This document shows, piece by piece, positions 17,189 through 33,355 of a DNA stretch of 64,000 nt. Source of the stretch: Burkholderiales bacterium (GTDB lineage Bacteria > Pseudomonadota > Gammaproteobacteria > Burkholderiales > Burkholderiaceae_C); assembly GCA_021414305.1 (NCBI GenBank), contig JAIOOS010000022.1:62001-126000 (forward strand). Reading direction: 5' to 3'. Each line of letters starts with the position of its first letter. Positions within the stretch are counted from its first letter, which is position 1. Under the pieces are notes generated by a model. It worked only from the letters and a program-made list of their open reading frames with translations, was not told the DNA's origin and ran no database searches. The translations under genes were made by a program, and so were the position numbers.

Positions 17189-17216
17189 CGACAGGGAGAT
17201 TCAAGGAGGGTTCGCC

Positions 17217-17969
17217 ATGAGCGGATCGTTGCAAGGCAAGGTCGCCATCGTCACCGGCGCGTCGAAGGGCATCGGCGCGGCCATCGCCAGGGGCCTCGCG
17301 GCCGAGGGCGCGTCGGTCGTCGTCAACTACGCGTCGAGCAAGGCGGGCGCGGACAAGGTCGTCGCCGAGATCGAGAAGGCGGGCGGCAAGGCCGTCGCGC
17401 TGCACGGCAGCGTCGCCAGGGAGGCCGAGGTGAAGCGCTTGTTCGTCGAGGCGAACGAGGCCTACGGCCGGCTCGACATCCTGGTCAACAACGCCGGCGT
17501 CTACCAGTTCGGCGCGCTCGAAGACGTGACCGAGGCCGAGTACCGGCGCCAGTTCGACACCAACGTGCTCGGCCCGATCCTCGCCACCCGCGAGGCGGTG
17601 AAGCGCTTCGGCGACAACGGCGGCAGCGTCATCAACGTCAGCTCGGTGGCGAGCACCAAGGGCCTGCCCGGCGCCACCATCTACGGCGCGACCAAGGGTG
17701 CGCTCGACCAGATCACGCGCAACCACGCGATCGAGCTGGCGCCGAAGAAGATCCGGGTCAACACCATCGCCCCGGGCGGCGTGGAGACCGAAGGCACGCA
17801 CAGCGCCGGGATCATCGGCAGCGACTTCGAGAAGCAGATGGTCGCCGACACGCCGCTCGGCCGCCTCGGCCAGCCGGACGACATCGCCGGGGTGGCGGTG
17901 TTCCTCGCCTCCGACGCGTCGCGGTGGATCACCGGCGAGCGCCTGGTCGTCGCGGGCGGCTCGCGCTAG
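17217..17969 (+). CDS. Short-chain dehydrogenase/reductase (3-oxoacyl-ACP reductase / glucose dehydrogenase type)
   Basis: A 250-residue classical SDR: TGASKGIG (residues about 13-20) binds NAD(P), NNAG is the next motif, and the catalytic Ser and YxxxK appear as NVSSVAS and YGATKGA. The start at 17217 has a strong AAGGAGG upstream; the earlier start at 17172 would lie inside the candidate operator. The substrate is not defined by sequence; close patterns are annotated as ketoreductases or glucose 1-dehydrogenases. It follows the ArsR gene and is convergent with the UxaA-family gene, from which it is separated by two hairpins. Confidence 0.87.
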   Translation: MSGSLQGKVAIVTGASKGIGAAIARGLAAEGASVVVNYASSKAGADKVVAEIEKAGGKAVALHGSVAREAEVKRLFVEANEAYGRLDILVNNAGVYQFGALEDVTEAEYRRQFDTNVLGPILATREAVKRFGDNGGSVINVSSVASTKGLPGATIYGATKGALDQITRNHAIELAPKKIRVNTIAPGGVETEGTHSAGIIGSDFEKQMVADTPLGRLGQPDDIAGVAVFLASDASRWITGERLVVAGGSR

Positions 17970-17976
17970 CGCCCGC

Positions 17977-18032
17977 CCACGGCGCCATCCGGCGCCCGTG
18001 GCGAACGAAACGGCGGCGCGCGGGCGCCGCCG
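17977..18032. terminator. Two GC hairpins between convergent genes
   Basis: The first hairpin pairs CCACGGCGCC (17977-17986) with GGCGCCCGTGG (17991-18001), with one bulged base. The second pairs CGGCGGCGC (18011-18019) with GCGCCGCCG (18024-18032) around a four-base loop. Short T-rich stretches flank the second in either reading direction (CTTTC; TTTCGTT on the minus strand). They lie between the ends of the SDR and UxaA genes, where a bidirectional terminator is expected. Confidence 0.6.
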
Positions 18033-18035
18033 CTT

Positions 18036-19613
18036 TCACATCACCGCGCCGAGGCTCCAGGGCACGAACTCGTTCTGCCCGTAGCCGTGGATCTCGCTCT
18101 TGGTCTTGCGGCCCGATGCGGTGTCGAGCATGAGGCGGAAGATGCGCTCGCCCATCTCGTCGATGCTCGCGGTGCCGTCGACGACGTCGCCGCAGTTGAT
18201 GTCGATGTCGTCTTCCTGCTTGATCCAGAGCGCGGTGTTGGTCGAGAGCTTGAGCGAGGGCGAAGGCGCGCAGCCGTAGGCCGAGCCTCGGCCGGTCGTG
18301 AAGCAGATCAGGTTGGCGCCGCCGGCGACCTGGCCGGTCGCCGAGACCGGGTCGTAGCCCGGCGTGTCCATGAAGACCAGGCCCTTGCTCGTGACCGGCT
18401 GCGCGTACTCGAACACGTCGACCAGGTTGGTCGTGCCGCTCTTGGCGATCGCGCCCAGGCTCTTCTCGAGGATGGTCGTGAGCCCGCCCGCCTTGTTGCC
18501 GGCCGAAGGGTTGTTGTCCATCTCCTGGTCGTTCTTCGCCGTGTAGTTCTCCCACCAGCGAATGCGCTTGATCAGCTTCTCGGCGATCTCGGGCGAGACC
18601 GCGCGTCGCGTCAGCAGGTGCTCGCCGCCGTAGATCTCGGGCGTTTCGGAAAGGATGGCGGTGCCGCCGTGGCGCACCAGCCGGTCGACCGCGGCGCCGA
18701 GGGCCGGGTTGGCGCTGATGCCCGAATAGCCGTCGGAGCCGCCGCATTGCAGGCCGACGATGATGTGGCTTGCCGGCACCGGCGTGCGCTTCACCCGATT
18801 GGCCTCCTCGAGCAGCCACTCCACCAGCTCGATACCGTGCGCCACCGTCTTCTTCGTGCCGCCGGTCTCCTGGATGTTGAAGGCATGCAGCGAGGCGCCG
18901 GCCGGGTTGATCGAGTGCGCCGCGCCGAGCTTTTCCTGCTCGAGCAGGCCGCTGATCTGGTTGGTCTCGCAGCCGAGGCCGACAACGATGATCGAGGCGA
19001 AGTTCGGATGCCGCGCATAGCCGCCGAGGGTGCGGCGCAGCACCTGCAGCGGCTCGCCCGCGCTGTCGGTGGCGCAGCCGGCGCCGTGCGTCAGGGCGAT
19101 CACCCCGTCGACGTTCGGGAAGCGCTCGAGCGCCTTCGGGTTGGTGTCGCGGCGAAAGTGGTCGGCGATCGCCCGGGCGACCGTCGCCGAGCAGTTCACC
19201 GAGGTCAGGATGCCGATGTAGTTGCGGGTCGCGATCCGGCCGTCGTTGCGGATGATGCCGTCGAAGGTGGCGGGCGTGTCGACGTAGGCGGTGGGCTTCG
19301 CGCCGCTCGCCGCCGCGTAGTCGCGGGCGAAGCTCGAGAACTCGAGGTTGTGCGTGTGCACGTGCTGGCCCGGCGCGATCGCGACCTTGGCGCTGCCGAT
19401 GATCTGGTCGTAGCGCCGCACCGGTTCGCCGGCCGCGATGGCGCGGGTGGCGACCTTGTGCCCCGGCGGCACCAGGCCGACGACCGTGATCCCTTCGCTC
19501 TCGATCCGCGTCCCGCCGACGAGCTGCTGCCGCGCGATGACGACGTCGTCGTGCGGATGGATGCGGATGACGAGGCCGCCCGAAGCGGCCCCGACGTTGA
19601 GCCGGTCATTCAT
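18036..19613 (-). CDS. UxaA/GarD-family sugar-acid dehydratase
   Basis: A 525-residue protein. Residues about 12-90 form a SAF domain (IHPHDDVVIARQQL to HVHTHNLEF); the larger part is the altronate/galactarate dehydratase catalytic region, with HGAGCATD, GLGCETNQ, LQCGGSDGYSG and NKAGGLTT visible. The family uses Fe(II) to remove water from hexonates or hexarates. It is the last gene of a unit SDR - FAH hydrolase - dehydratase; only nine bases separate it from the hydrolase. It would make the 2-keto-3-deoxy acid that the two other enzymes oxidise and cleave. Whether it acts on altronate, galactarate, fuconate or another acid is not decided here. Confidence 0.88.
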   Translation of the reverse strand: MNDRLNVGAASGGLVIRIHPHDDVVIARQQLVGGTRIESEGITVVGLVPPGHKVATRAIAAGEPVRRYDQIIGSAKVAIAPGQHVHTHNLEFSSFARDYAAASGAKPTAYVDTPATFDGIIRNDGRIATRNYIGILTSVNCSATVARAIADHFRRDTNPKALERFPNVDGVIALTHGAGCATDSAGEPLQVLRRTLGGYARHPNFASIIVVGLGCETNQISGLLEQEKLGAAHSINPAGASLHAFNIQETGGTKKTVAHGIELVEWLLEEANRVKRTPVPASHIIVGLQCGGSDGYSGISANPALGAAVDRLVRHGGTAILSETPEIYGGEHLLTRRAVSPEIAEKLIKRIRWWENYTAKNDQEMDNNPSAGNKAGGLTTILEKSLGAIAKSGTTNLVDVFEYAQPVTSKGLVFMDTPGYDPVSATGQVAGGANLICFTTGRGSAYGCAPSPSLKLSTNTALWIKQEDDIDINCGDVVDGTASIDEMGERIFRLMLDTASGRKTKSEIHGYGQNEFVPWSLGAVM

Positions 19614-19622
19614 CGCCGAAGC

Positions 19623-20489
19623 TTACTCGTCGATGAGTTTCGGATCCCAGGCGTGGACCTTCTGCTTCTGCTCGCCGAGGCCGGCGATGCCGAGCTTCAT
19701 CTCGTCGCCGGCCTTGAGGTAGATCGGCGTCGGCTTCATGCCCAAGGCCACGCCCGGCGGCGTGCCGGTGGTGATGAGGTCGCCGGGCCAGAGCGTGGTG
19801 AAGCGGCTGCAATAGGCCACGAGCTCGGCCACGCCGAAGATCATCGTCGCGGTGCTGCCGTTCTGCATGCGCTTGCCGTTGACGTCGCACCACATCGCCA
19901 GCGCCTGCGGGTCGGCGACTTCGTCCGCGGTCACCATCCACGGGCCGACCGGGCCGAAGGTGTCGCAGCCCTTGCCCTTGTCCCAGGTGCCGCCGCGCTC
20001 GAGCTGGTACTCGCGCTCGGAAACGTCGTTGACGACGCAGTAGCCGGCCACGTACTTCAGCGCGTCGGCCTTCTCGACGTAGCGCGCCTTGGTGCCGATG
20101 ACGACGCCGAGCTCGACCTCCCAGTCGGTCTTCACCGAGTCCTTGGGCAGCACCACCGGGTCGTTGCAGCCGACGAGCGCGCTGGTCGGCTTGCTGAAGA
20201 TGATGGGCTCCTTCGGAATCGGCGAGCCGGTTTCGGCGGCGTGGTCGGAGTAGTTGAGGCCGATGCAGATGAACTTGCCCATGCCGCTCCAGGGCGGCGC
20301 GATCCGGCCCGGGTTGGCGACCGCGGGCAGCTTCGACGTGTCGAGCTCGGCGAGGCGCTTCAGGTTTTCCGGCCGCAGCGTCGCCGCGGTGATGTCGGGA
20401 ATCACGCCCGAAAGGTCGCGCACCGTGCCGCCCGCGTCGACCAGGGCCGGCTTTTCCGCGCCCTTGGCGCCGTATCGCATCAACTTCAT
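19623..20489 (-). CDS. Fumarylacetoacetate-hydrolase family protein, likely 2,4-diketo-3-deoxy-sugar-acid hydrolase
   Basis: A 288-residue FAH-fold enzyme. FICIGLNYSDHAAE, then DWEVELGVVIG, give the conserved metal-binding acidic residues; GCDTFGPVGPW and TTGTPPGVALG are further signatures. The resemblance is to the LRA6 type, which hydrolyses 2,4-diketo-3-deoxy-rhamnonate or -fuconate to pyruvate and lactate, more than to tyrosine-pathway FAH. The gene sits between a 2-keto-3-deoxy-fuconate-dehydrogenase-like SDR and a UxaA-type dehydratase, exactly the enzymes that precede it in that route. It begins 42 bases after the SDR. Confidence 0.87.
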   Translation of the reverse strand: MKLMRYGAKGAEKPALVDAGGTVRDLSGVIPDITAATLRPENLKRLAELDTSKLPAVANPGRIAPPWSGMGKFICIGLNYSDHAAETGSPIPKEPIIFSKPTSALVGCNDPVVLPKDSVKTDWEVELGVVIGTKARYVEKADALKYVAGYCVVNDVSEREYQLERGGTWDKGKGCDTFGPVGPWMVTADEVADPQALAMWCDVNGKRMQNGSTATMIFGVAELVAYCSRFTTLWPGDLITTGTPPGVALGMKPTPIYLKAGDEMKLGIAGLGEQKQKVHAWDPKLIDE

Positions 20490-20531
20490 GACGTGCTTTC
20501 GTGAGGAGAGGGGAAAGGGGAAGGCGAGAGC

Positions 20532-26335
<5,804 letters not shown>

Positions 26336-26339
<4 letters not shown>

Positions 26340-29300
26340 ATCTCTCCGCCCCGTTCGTCAAGCGGCCCATCGGCACCGTGCTGCTCACCGCCGGCATCGC
26401 GCTCGCCGGCATCGGTGCCTTCTTCGTCCTGCCGGTCTCGCCCTTGCCGCAGGTCGACTTCCCGACCATCTCGGTCAGCGCCCAGCTCCCCGGCGCCAGC
26501 CCGGACACGATGGCGACCAGCGTCGCCACGCCGCTCGAGCGCCACCTCGCGACGATCTCCGGGCTCAACGAGATCACCTCGTCGAGCCAGGTCGGCAGCG
26601 CCCGCATCAGCATGCAGTTCGACCTCTCGCGCAACATCGACGGTGCGGCGCGCGAGGTGCAGGCGGCGATCAACGCCTCGCGCGTCGACCTGCCGGCGAC
26701 GCTGCGCTCGAACCCGACCTACCGCAAGGCGAACCCGGCCGACGCGCCGGTGATCATCCTCTCGCTGACCTCGAAGACGATGACGCCGGGGCAGATCTAC
26801 GACTCGGTCTCCAACCTCGTCAGCCAGCGCCTGGCGCAGGTGCAGGGCGTGGGCGACGTCGAGATCGGCGGCAGCACGCTGCCGGCGGTGCGGGTCGAGC
26901 TGCTGCCGTTCGCGCTCAACAAGTACGGCATCAGCGGCGAGGACGTGCGCGCCGCGATCCAGGCCTCGAACGCGAACCGGCCCAAGGGCGCGGTCGAGGG
27001 CCAGGGCCGGCGCCTGCAGATCTACACCCAGACGCCAGCCCGGCGCGCCGCCGACTACGCGCCGATGGTGGTGGCCTGGCGCAACGGCGCCGCGGTGCGG
27101 CTGCAGGACATCGCCGAGGTCAGCGACGGGGTCGAGAACAACCGCACCCTGGGCCTCATCAACGGCCAGCCGGCGGTGATCGTCCTGGTGACGCGGCAGC
27201 CGAGCGCCAACGTGATCGAGACCGTCGACGGCGTGCGCGCGCTGCTGCCCGAATTGCAGGCGCAGCTTCCGGCGGAAATCGATCTCGAGGTCGCCACCGA
27301 CAGCACCACCACGATCCGCGCCTCGCTGCGCGAGATCGAGGTCACGCTCGTCATCTCGATCATCCTCGTGGTGCTCGTCGTCAGCGCCTTCCTTCGCAAC
27401 CTGCGCGCGACCATCGTGCCGGCGGTGGCGACGATCGTCTCGCTGCTCGGCACCTTCGCGGTGATGGTGCTGCTCGGCTTCTCGCTCAACAACCTGAGCC
27501 TGATGGCGCTGACGGTGGCCACCGGCTTCGTGGTCGACGACGCGATCGTCGTGCTCGAGAACACCAGCCGGCACATCGAGGCCGGCATGGACCGGATGAA
27601 GGCGGCGCTGCTCGGCGCCAAGGAGGTCGGCTTCACCGTGCTCTCGATCAGCGTCTCGCTGGTGGCGGTGTTCATTCCGCTGCTCTTCATGCAGGGCCAG
27701 GTCGGGAGGCTGTTCCGCGAGTTCGCGATCACGCTCTCGGTGGCGGTGCTGATCTCGCTGGTGGTCTCGCTGACGACGACGCCGATGATGTGCGCCTGGC
27801 TGCTGCGCGCCGAGGGCGAAGGCAAGCAGAAAAAGCCCCCGGGCCGGATCGCGCGCTGGGCCGAGGCCGGCTTCGCCCGCATCCTCTCCTGGTACGAGGC
27901 GAGCCTCGACTGGGCCCTGGCGAGCCTCTGGCTGGTGCTCTTCATCCTGGTCGCGGTGATCGGCCTCAACGTCTACCTGTTCAGCGCCGCGCCCAAGGGC
28001 TACTTCCCGCAGCAGGACACCGGCCAGCTCCAGGGCGGCCTGCGCGCCGACCAGAGCATCTCGTCGCAGGCCCTAGGCGAGAAGCTGCGCCAGGTGGTCG
28101 GCATCATCCACGCCGATCCGGCGGTGGGCACGGTGGTCGGCTTCACCGGCGGCGGCCGCGCCGGCGGCGGCTTCCTGTTCGTCAACCTCAAGCCCGCGGC
28201 GCAGCGGGAAGACAGCGGCCAGGCCGTGATCGCACGGCTGCGCCCGCAGCTCGCCCGGGTGACCGGCCTGCAGATCTTCCTCAACCCGGTGCAGGACCTG
28301 CGCGCCGGCGGCCGCCAGGCCAACTCGACCTACCAGTACACGCTGAAGAGCGACAGCCTGCCGACGCTGCGCCGCTGGGCCACGCGCCTGGCCGAGGAGA
28401 TGAAGCAGCAGGACGAGATGACCGACGTCGACACCGACCAGCAGGACAACGGCGTCGAGACCCGGGTCGAGGTCGACCGCGACACCGCCTCCCGGCTCGG
28501 CCTCAACGCCGCCGCGGTCGACTCGGCGCTCTACAACGCCTTCGGCCAGCGCCAGGTCGCGACCATCTACTCCGAGCTGAACCAGTACCACGTGATCATG
28601 GAATGGGCGCCGCGCTACACCCAGGGGCCGAACGCGCTCGCCGACCTGTACGTGCCCGCCAAGGGCATCTCGGCGGGCACCGCCACCGCGATCGCCGTGC
28701 AGGCCACCGCGGCCAGCGGCCCGCTGGCGGCGAACCCGGGCTCGCGCGATTCCTCGACCGGCAACGCGCTCAGCAACACGGTGACGCCGCTGGTGCCGCT
28801 AGACGCGGTCGCGAAGTTCGTCGAGCGCGCCACGCCGACATCGATCAGCCACCAGGACGGCGAGCTGGCGACCACGATCTCGTTCAACCTCGCCGAGGGC
28901 CGGACGCTCGCCGACGCCAGCGCGGCGATCAAGCAGGCCGAGGCCGACATCGCGATGCCGACGTCGGTGCGCGGCTCGTTCCAGGGCACGGCGCGCACGG
29001 CGCAGCAGTCGCAGGGCCAGCAGGCGGGGCTCATCATCGCCGCCATCGTCGTCATCTACCTCGTGCTCGGCATGCTCTACGAGAGCCTGGTCCATCCGAT
29101 CACGGTGCTCTCCACGCTGCCTTCGGCCGGCGTCGGCGCGGTGCTCGCGCTGCTGCTCTTCCGCATGGACTTCTCGATCATCGCCCTGATCGGCATCTTC
29201 CTGCTGATCGGCATCGTCAAGAAGAACGCGATCCTCATCATCGATTTCGCGCTCGAGGCCGAGCGCACGCGCGGGCTCTCGGCGGTGGCGGCGGTGCGCG

Positions 29301-29563
29301 AGGCCTGCCTGCTGCGCTTCCGGCCGATCCTGATGACGACGCTCGCCGCCGCGCTCGGCGCGCTGCCGCTGGCGATCGGCTTCGGCGAGGGCGCCGAGCT
29401 GCGCCGGCCGCTCGGCGTGGCGATCATCGGCGGCCTGATCGCGAGCCAGGTCCTGACCCTGCTGACCACGCCGGTGGTCTACGTGATGCTGGACAAGCTG
29501 CGCACGAAGCGCCGGCGTCGCCTCGCGCCGCCGTCGCAGCTCGCCGCGGAGGCCGCGCCATGA
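26336..29563 (+). CDS. mdtC: RND efflux pump subunit MdtC
   Basis: A 1075-residue pump subunit paired with Mdt[21 protein letters not shown] starts helix 1; [39 protein letters not shown] (helix 4 acidic residues) and [20 protein letters not shown] (helix 10 lysine-containing motif) are typical of MdtC. It forms the second component of the MdtB2C trimer. A periplasmic insertion rich in Ala/Ser near residues 790-820 ([15 protein letters not shown]) is longer than in the enteric protein. The start overlaps the mdtB stop (ATGA) and the stop overlaps the next start, so the four genes are one translational chain. Confidence 0.92.
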
Positions 29564-30975
29564 CGACCCGACGCGTCCTGCGCTGGCAGGCGGCGCTGGT
29601 GGCCGGCGCGCTCGCTTCGGGCTGCGCCGTCGGCCCCGACTACCAGCGGCCGAGCGCGCCCGTCCCCGCCGCCTACAAGGAGGCGACCGTCGCCGGCGGC
29701 GCGACCTGGGTGCCGGCGACGCCCGCCGACACGTTCGAGCGTGGCGAGTGGTGGCGGATGTTCAACGACGAGGAGCTGAACCGACTCGTCGCGCAGGTCG
29801 AGGGCGCCAACCAGACCCTGGCCGCGTCGCTCGCGGCCTATCGGCAGGCGCAGGCGACCGTGAGCGAAGCGCGCGCCGCCTGGTTTCCGACCGCGGCCCT
29901 CTCGGGCAATCTCACCCGGGGCGGCGGTCCGAGCGTGAAGGAGAGAAACGGCGGCAGCCTGCAGGTCGACGGCAACTGGGTCCCCGACCTGTGGGGCCGG
30001 GTCGCGCGCAGCGTCGAAGGGAGCCGCGCGAGCGCCGAGGCCAGCGCCGCCGACGTCGCCGGGGCGCGCCTGTCGATCCAGAGCGAGCTGGCCACCGACT
30101 ACTTCTCGCTGCGCGAGGCCGATGCCGAAATCGCCCTGCTCGGCCGCAGCATCGAGGGCTACGAGCGCGCGTTGCAGATCACGCGCAATCGCTACACCGC
30201 CGGCATCGCGCCCAAGACCGACCTGCTGCAGGCCGAGACTCAGCTCGCGACGACGCGGGCGGACCTGGCGGCGGTGCGCGCCGACCGGGCCCGCTTCGAG
30301 CATGCGATCGCGGTGCTCGTGGGCAAGGCGCCGGGCGACTTCGCCCTTGCCGAAGCGCCCTGGAGCCAGAACGTTCCGGCAGTCCCGCTCGGCCTGCCTT
30401 CGACGCTCCTGCAGCGCCGGCCCGACATTGCTTCCGCCGAGCGCCAGGTCGTTGCCGCCAACGCCCAGATCGGCATCGCCCGCTCGGCCTGGTACCCGCA
30501 GTTCACGCTCGGCGCCTCGATCGGCAACAACCCGTCCACCCTCGCCGACGTGTTCAGCGTCTCGACCGCGCTCTGGTCGATCGGCCTCAGCGTCGCGCAG
30601 ACCGTGTTCGACGCCGGCGCGATCCGGGCCCGCGTCACCGGTGCCGAGGCCGGCCGCGACGCGGCGGTCGCGCGCTATCGGCAGACCGTGCTCGTCGCCT
30701 TCCAGTCGGTCGAGGACCAGCTCGCCTCGGCGCGGGCGCTCGCCGAGCAGGCCGAGCTGCGCCGCCAGGCGTCCGACTCGGCCGACCAGGCCGAGCAGCA
30801 GATCCTCAACCGCTATCGCGCCGGCCAGCTGGGCTACACCGACGTGGTGTCGGCGCAGGCCTCGGCGCTCAGCGCGCGGCGCGCGCTGGTGCAGGTGGCG
30901 GTGAATCGGCAGATCGCCGCGATCGCGCTGATCCAGGCCCTCGGCGGCGGCTGGGAGCGTATCGAAACACCCTAG
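29560..30975 (+). CDS. Outer-membrane efflux channel lipoprotein (OprM/NodT family)
   Basis: A 471-residue lipoprotein. The signal ends LASGC at about residue 22, followed by AVGPDYQRPSAPVPAAY, the family hallmark. Two OEP repeats follow (about residues 60-255 and 275-470), each with long helices such as ALQITRNRYTAGIAPKTDLLQAETQLA and ILNRYRAGQLGYTDVVSAQ. It would form the trimeric outer-membrane exit duct for the MdtABC pump. In E. coli the fourth gene is the MFS carrier mdtD and TolC is encoded elsewhere; here the channel is in the operon itself, as in many betaproteobacteria. ATGA overlap with mdtC. Confidence 0.92.
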   Translation: MTTRRVLRWQAALVAGALASGCAVGPDYQRPSAPVPAAYKEATVAGGATWVPATPADTFERGEWWRMFNDEELNRLVAQVEGANQTLAASLAAYRQAQATVSEARAAWFPTAALSGNLTRGGGPSVKERNGGSLQVDGNWVPDLWGRVARSVEGSRASAEASAADVAGARLSIQSELATDYFSLREADAEIALLGRSIEGYERALQITRNRYTAGIAPKTDLLQAETQLATTRADLAAVRADRARFEHAIAVLVGKAPGDFALAEAPWSQNVPAVPLGLPSTLLQRRPDIASAERQVVAANAQIGIARSAWYPQFTLGASIGNNPSTLADVFSVSTALWSIGLSVAQTVFDAGAIRARVTGAEAGRDAAVARYRQTVLVAFQSVEDQLASARALAEQAELRRQASDSADQAEQQILNRYRAGQLGYTDVVSAQASALSARRALVQVAVNRQIAAIALIQALGGGWERIETP

Positions 30976-31038
30976 GGTCCGCTTGTCAGCCCTCCGTCAG
31001 AATCCCCGCTCACCCGAGGGAAGAGCGAGCGTCGAGCG

Positions 31039-32712
31039 ATGGAAAAAACCTGGCTGAAGCAGTACCCCGCCGGCGTTCCGGCCGAGATCGACGTGGCCCA
31101 GTACCCGTCGCTCGTGGCGCTGCTCGACGAGAGTTTCCGCCGCTACGCGAACGCCGTGGCGTACAAGTTCATGGGCAAGTCGATCAGCTTCCGCCAGGTC
31201 GACGAGGCCTCGGTCGCGTTCGCCGCCTGGCTGCAGGCGCAGGGCTTCGCCAAGGGCGACCGGATCGCGGTGATGCTGCCCAACGTGCCGCAGTACCCGG
31301 TGGCGATCGCCGGCATCCTGCGCGCCGGCCTGGTGGTGGTGAACGTCAACCCGCTCTACACGCCGCGCGAGCTCGAGCACCAGCTCAAGGACTCGGGCGC
31401 CAAGGCGATCGTCGTCATCGAGAACTTCGCCAGCGTGCTGGCGCAGGTGATGCCGGCGGTGCCGACCAAGAAGGTGGTCATCGCCGCCATGGGCGACATG
31501 CTCGGCTTCCCCAAGGGCACGATCGTCAACTACGTCGTCCGCAACGTGAAGAAGATGGTGCCGGCGTACGACCTGCCCGGCGCGGTGCGCTTCAACGACG
31601 CGCTCTCGGCCGGGCGCGGCAAGCCGTTCAAGCCGGCGCAGGTCGGCGCCGACGACATCGCCGTGCTGCAATACACCGGCGGCACCACCGGCGTCAGCAA
31701 GGGCGCGGTGCTCCTGCACAAGAACCTCGTCGCCAACATCCTGCAGGCCGAGGCCTGGTACCAGCCGGCGCTGAAGAAGATCCCCAAGGGCGAGCAGGTG
31801 GTGACGATCTGCGCCCTGCCGATCTATCACATCTTCGGCTTCAACACGAACGTCATGCTGTCGATGCGCATGGGCGGCGCCAACATCCTGGTGCCGAACC
31901 CGCGCGACCTGCCGGCCGTCTTCAAGTCGCTGCAAGGCGAGAAGTTCCACAGCTTCCCGGCGGTGAACACGCTGTTCAACGCGATGGCCAACCACCCCGA
32001 CTTCGGCACGGTCGACTGGAGCGGCCTGGTGATCTCGGTCGGCGGCGGCATGGCCGTGCAGAGCGCCACCGCCAAGCTCTGGCTGGAGAAGACCGGCTGC
32101 CCGATCGTCGAGGGCTACGGCCTCTCGGAAACCTCGCCCTCGGCGAGCTGCAACCCGGTCGACAGCACCGCGTACAGCGGCAACATCGGCCTGCCGATGC
32201 CCAACACCGAGATGAAGCTGCTCGACGACGACGGCAACGAGGTGGCGCAGGGCGAGCGCGGCGAGATCGCGATCAAGGGTCCGCAGGTGATGGCCGGCTA
32301 CTGGCAGCGCCCCGACGAGACCGCCAAGGTGATGACGGCCGACGGGTTCTTCCGCAGCGGCGACATCGGCGTGGTCGACGAGCGCGGCTACTTCAAGATC
32401 GTGGACCGCAAGAAGGACATGATCCTGGTGAGCGGCTTCAACGTCTATCCGAACGAGGTCGAGGACGTGGTGACGCAGATGCCCGGCATCCTCGAATGCG
32501 CCGCGGTCGGCATTCCCGACGAGAAGGCGGGCGAGGCGGTCAAGCTCGTCATCGTCAGGAAAGATCCCTCCGTGAACGAAGCGCAGGTGCGGGCGTACTG
32601 CGAAGCCAACCTCACCGGCTACAAGCGGCCCAAGGTCATCGAGTTCCGCACCGACCTGCCCAAGACCCCCGTCGGCAAGATCCTGCGTCGGGAATTGCGC
32701 GACAAAGCGTGA
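31039..32712 (+). CDS. fadD: Long-chain fatty acid--CoA ligase
   Basis: A 557-residue ANL synthetase with FadD features throughout: the start MEKTWLKQYPAGVPAEID, the P-loop LQYTGGTTGVSKGAVLLHKN (about residues 211-230), YGLSETSP, and the hinge/lid region DRKKDMILVSGFNVYPNEVE, with the catalytic lysine in PVGKILRRELR. It activates long-chain fatty acids for beta-oxidation or phospholipid synthesis at the inner face of the membrane. It has its own 63-base leader after the efflux operon and shows no overlap with the next gene. The first and last twenty residues agree with family limits. Confidence 0.94.
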   Translation: MEKTWLKQYPAGVPAEIDVAQYPSLVALLDESFRRYANAVAYKFMGKSISFRQVDEASVAFAAWLQAQGFAKGDRIAVMLPNVPQYPVAIAGILRAGLVVVNVNPLYTPRELEHQLKDSGAKAIVVIENFASVLAQVMPAVPTKKVVIAAMGDMLGFPKGTIVNYVVRNVKKMVPAYDLPGAVRFNDALSAGRGKPFKPAQVGADDIAVLQYTGGTTGVSKGAVLLHKNLVANILQAEAWYQPALKKIPKGEQVVTICALPIYHIFGFNTNVMLSMRMGGANILVPNPRDLPAVFKSLQGEKFHSFPAVNTLFNAMANHPDFGTVDWSGLVISVGGGMAVQSATAKLWLEKTGCPIVEGYGLSETSPSASCNPVDSTAYSGNIGLPMPNTEMKLLDDDGNEVAQGERGEIAIKGPQVMAGYWQRPDETAKVMTADGFFRSGDIGVVDERGYFKIVDRKKDMILVSGFNVYPNEVEDVVTQMPGILECAAVGIPDEKAGEAVKLVIVRKDPSVNEAQVRAYCEANLTGYKRPKVIEFRTDLPKTPVGKILRRELRDKA

Positions 32713-32811
32713 GATTTCAGGGGGCCGGTCCGCGCCGGGTGCTGATACATTTCGCCCCATGTCAAAGCGCGCGGTCATGAGCCGCCGCAGCAAGGGAATG
32801 GGGCCGAACGG

Positions 32812-33321
32812 GTGATTTGGGTCAAGACCGACGCAGGGCGCGCGGAAATGCAGTCGCGGGCGCTGATCAAGGATCGCGCTCGCCGAAATCTGCTGTTGCT
32901 GATCGACGGCACGAAATCCGAGGAGATGCTGCTCTCCAACCTGGCCGGCATCTCTGCCGAGGATTTCCAGGAACTGCGCAAGCTCGATCTCATCGCCCCC
33001 GCCGCGGGCGCGGTGACCGTGGGCAATTCCGCACGCACCTCCAGCCCCGACTCGTCGCGGCCGACGGTGCCGCAGCCGCTCGGTCCCGGCGCCGCGACGC
33101 CCTCGACCTCGCCGCTCGACTACAGCCAGTTCACCGCCGCCCTGACGCAGCTGATCTCGGGCAACCTCGGCCTGCGCGGCTTCACCCTCACGCTGGCGGT
33201 CGACAAGGCCTCGACGATCGAGGAGCTGCGCGAGGTGGCGCAGCGCGTGATCGAGCAGATCCGCGAACGCAAGGGCGAGGCCGCCGCCGCCGAGGCGCGC
33301 AAGACGCTCTACGGCGGCTGA
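32812..33321 (+). CDS. Protein of unknown function with a conserved betaproteobacterial fold
   Basis: A 169-residue soluble protein starting at GTG. Residues 5-60 form a helix-rich domain (IKDRARRNLLLLIDG, then EDFQELRKLDLI), a Ser/Pro/Ala linker follows at about 65-100, and a second helical domain (QFTAALTQLISGNLGLRGF to EARKTLYGG) ends the protein. The first half resembles a winged-helix-like regulator with no DNA-contact motif I can name. No signal peptide is present. It follows fadD by about 100 bases and precedes a small membrane protein by 34 bases. Function unknown. Confidence 0.72.
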   Translation: MIWVKTDAGRAEMQSRALIKDRARRNLLLLIDGTKSEEMLLSNLAGISAEDFQELRKLDLIAPAAGAVTVGNSARTSSPDSSRPTVPQPLGPGAATPSTSPLDYSQFTAALTQLISGNLGLRGFTLTLAVDKASTIEELREVAQRVIEQIRERKGEAAAAEARKTLYGG

Positions 33322-33355
33322 CGGCCGCCTGCCGTCGAGCGAGCCTTCCTTCAGC

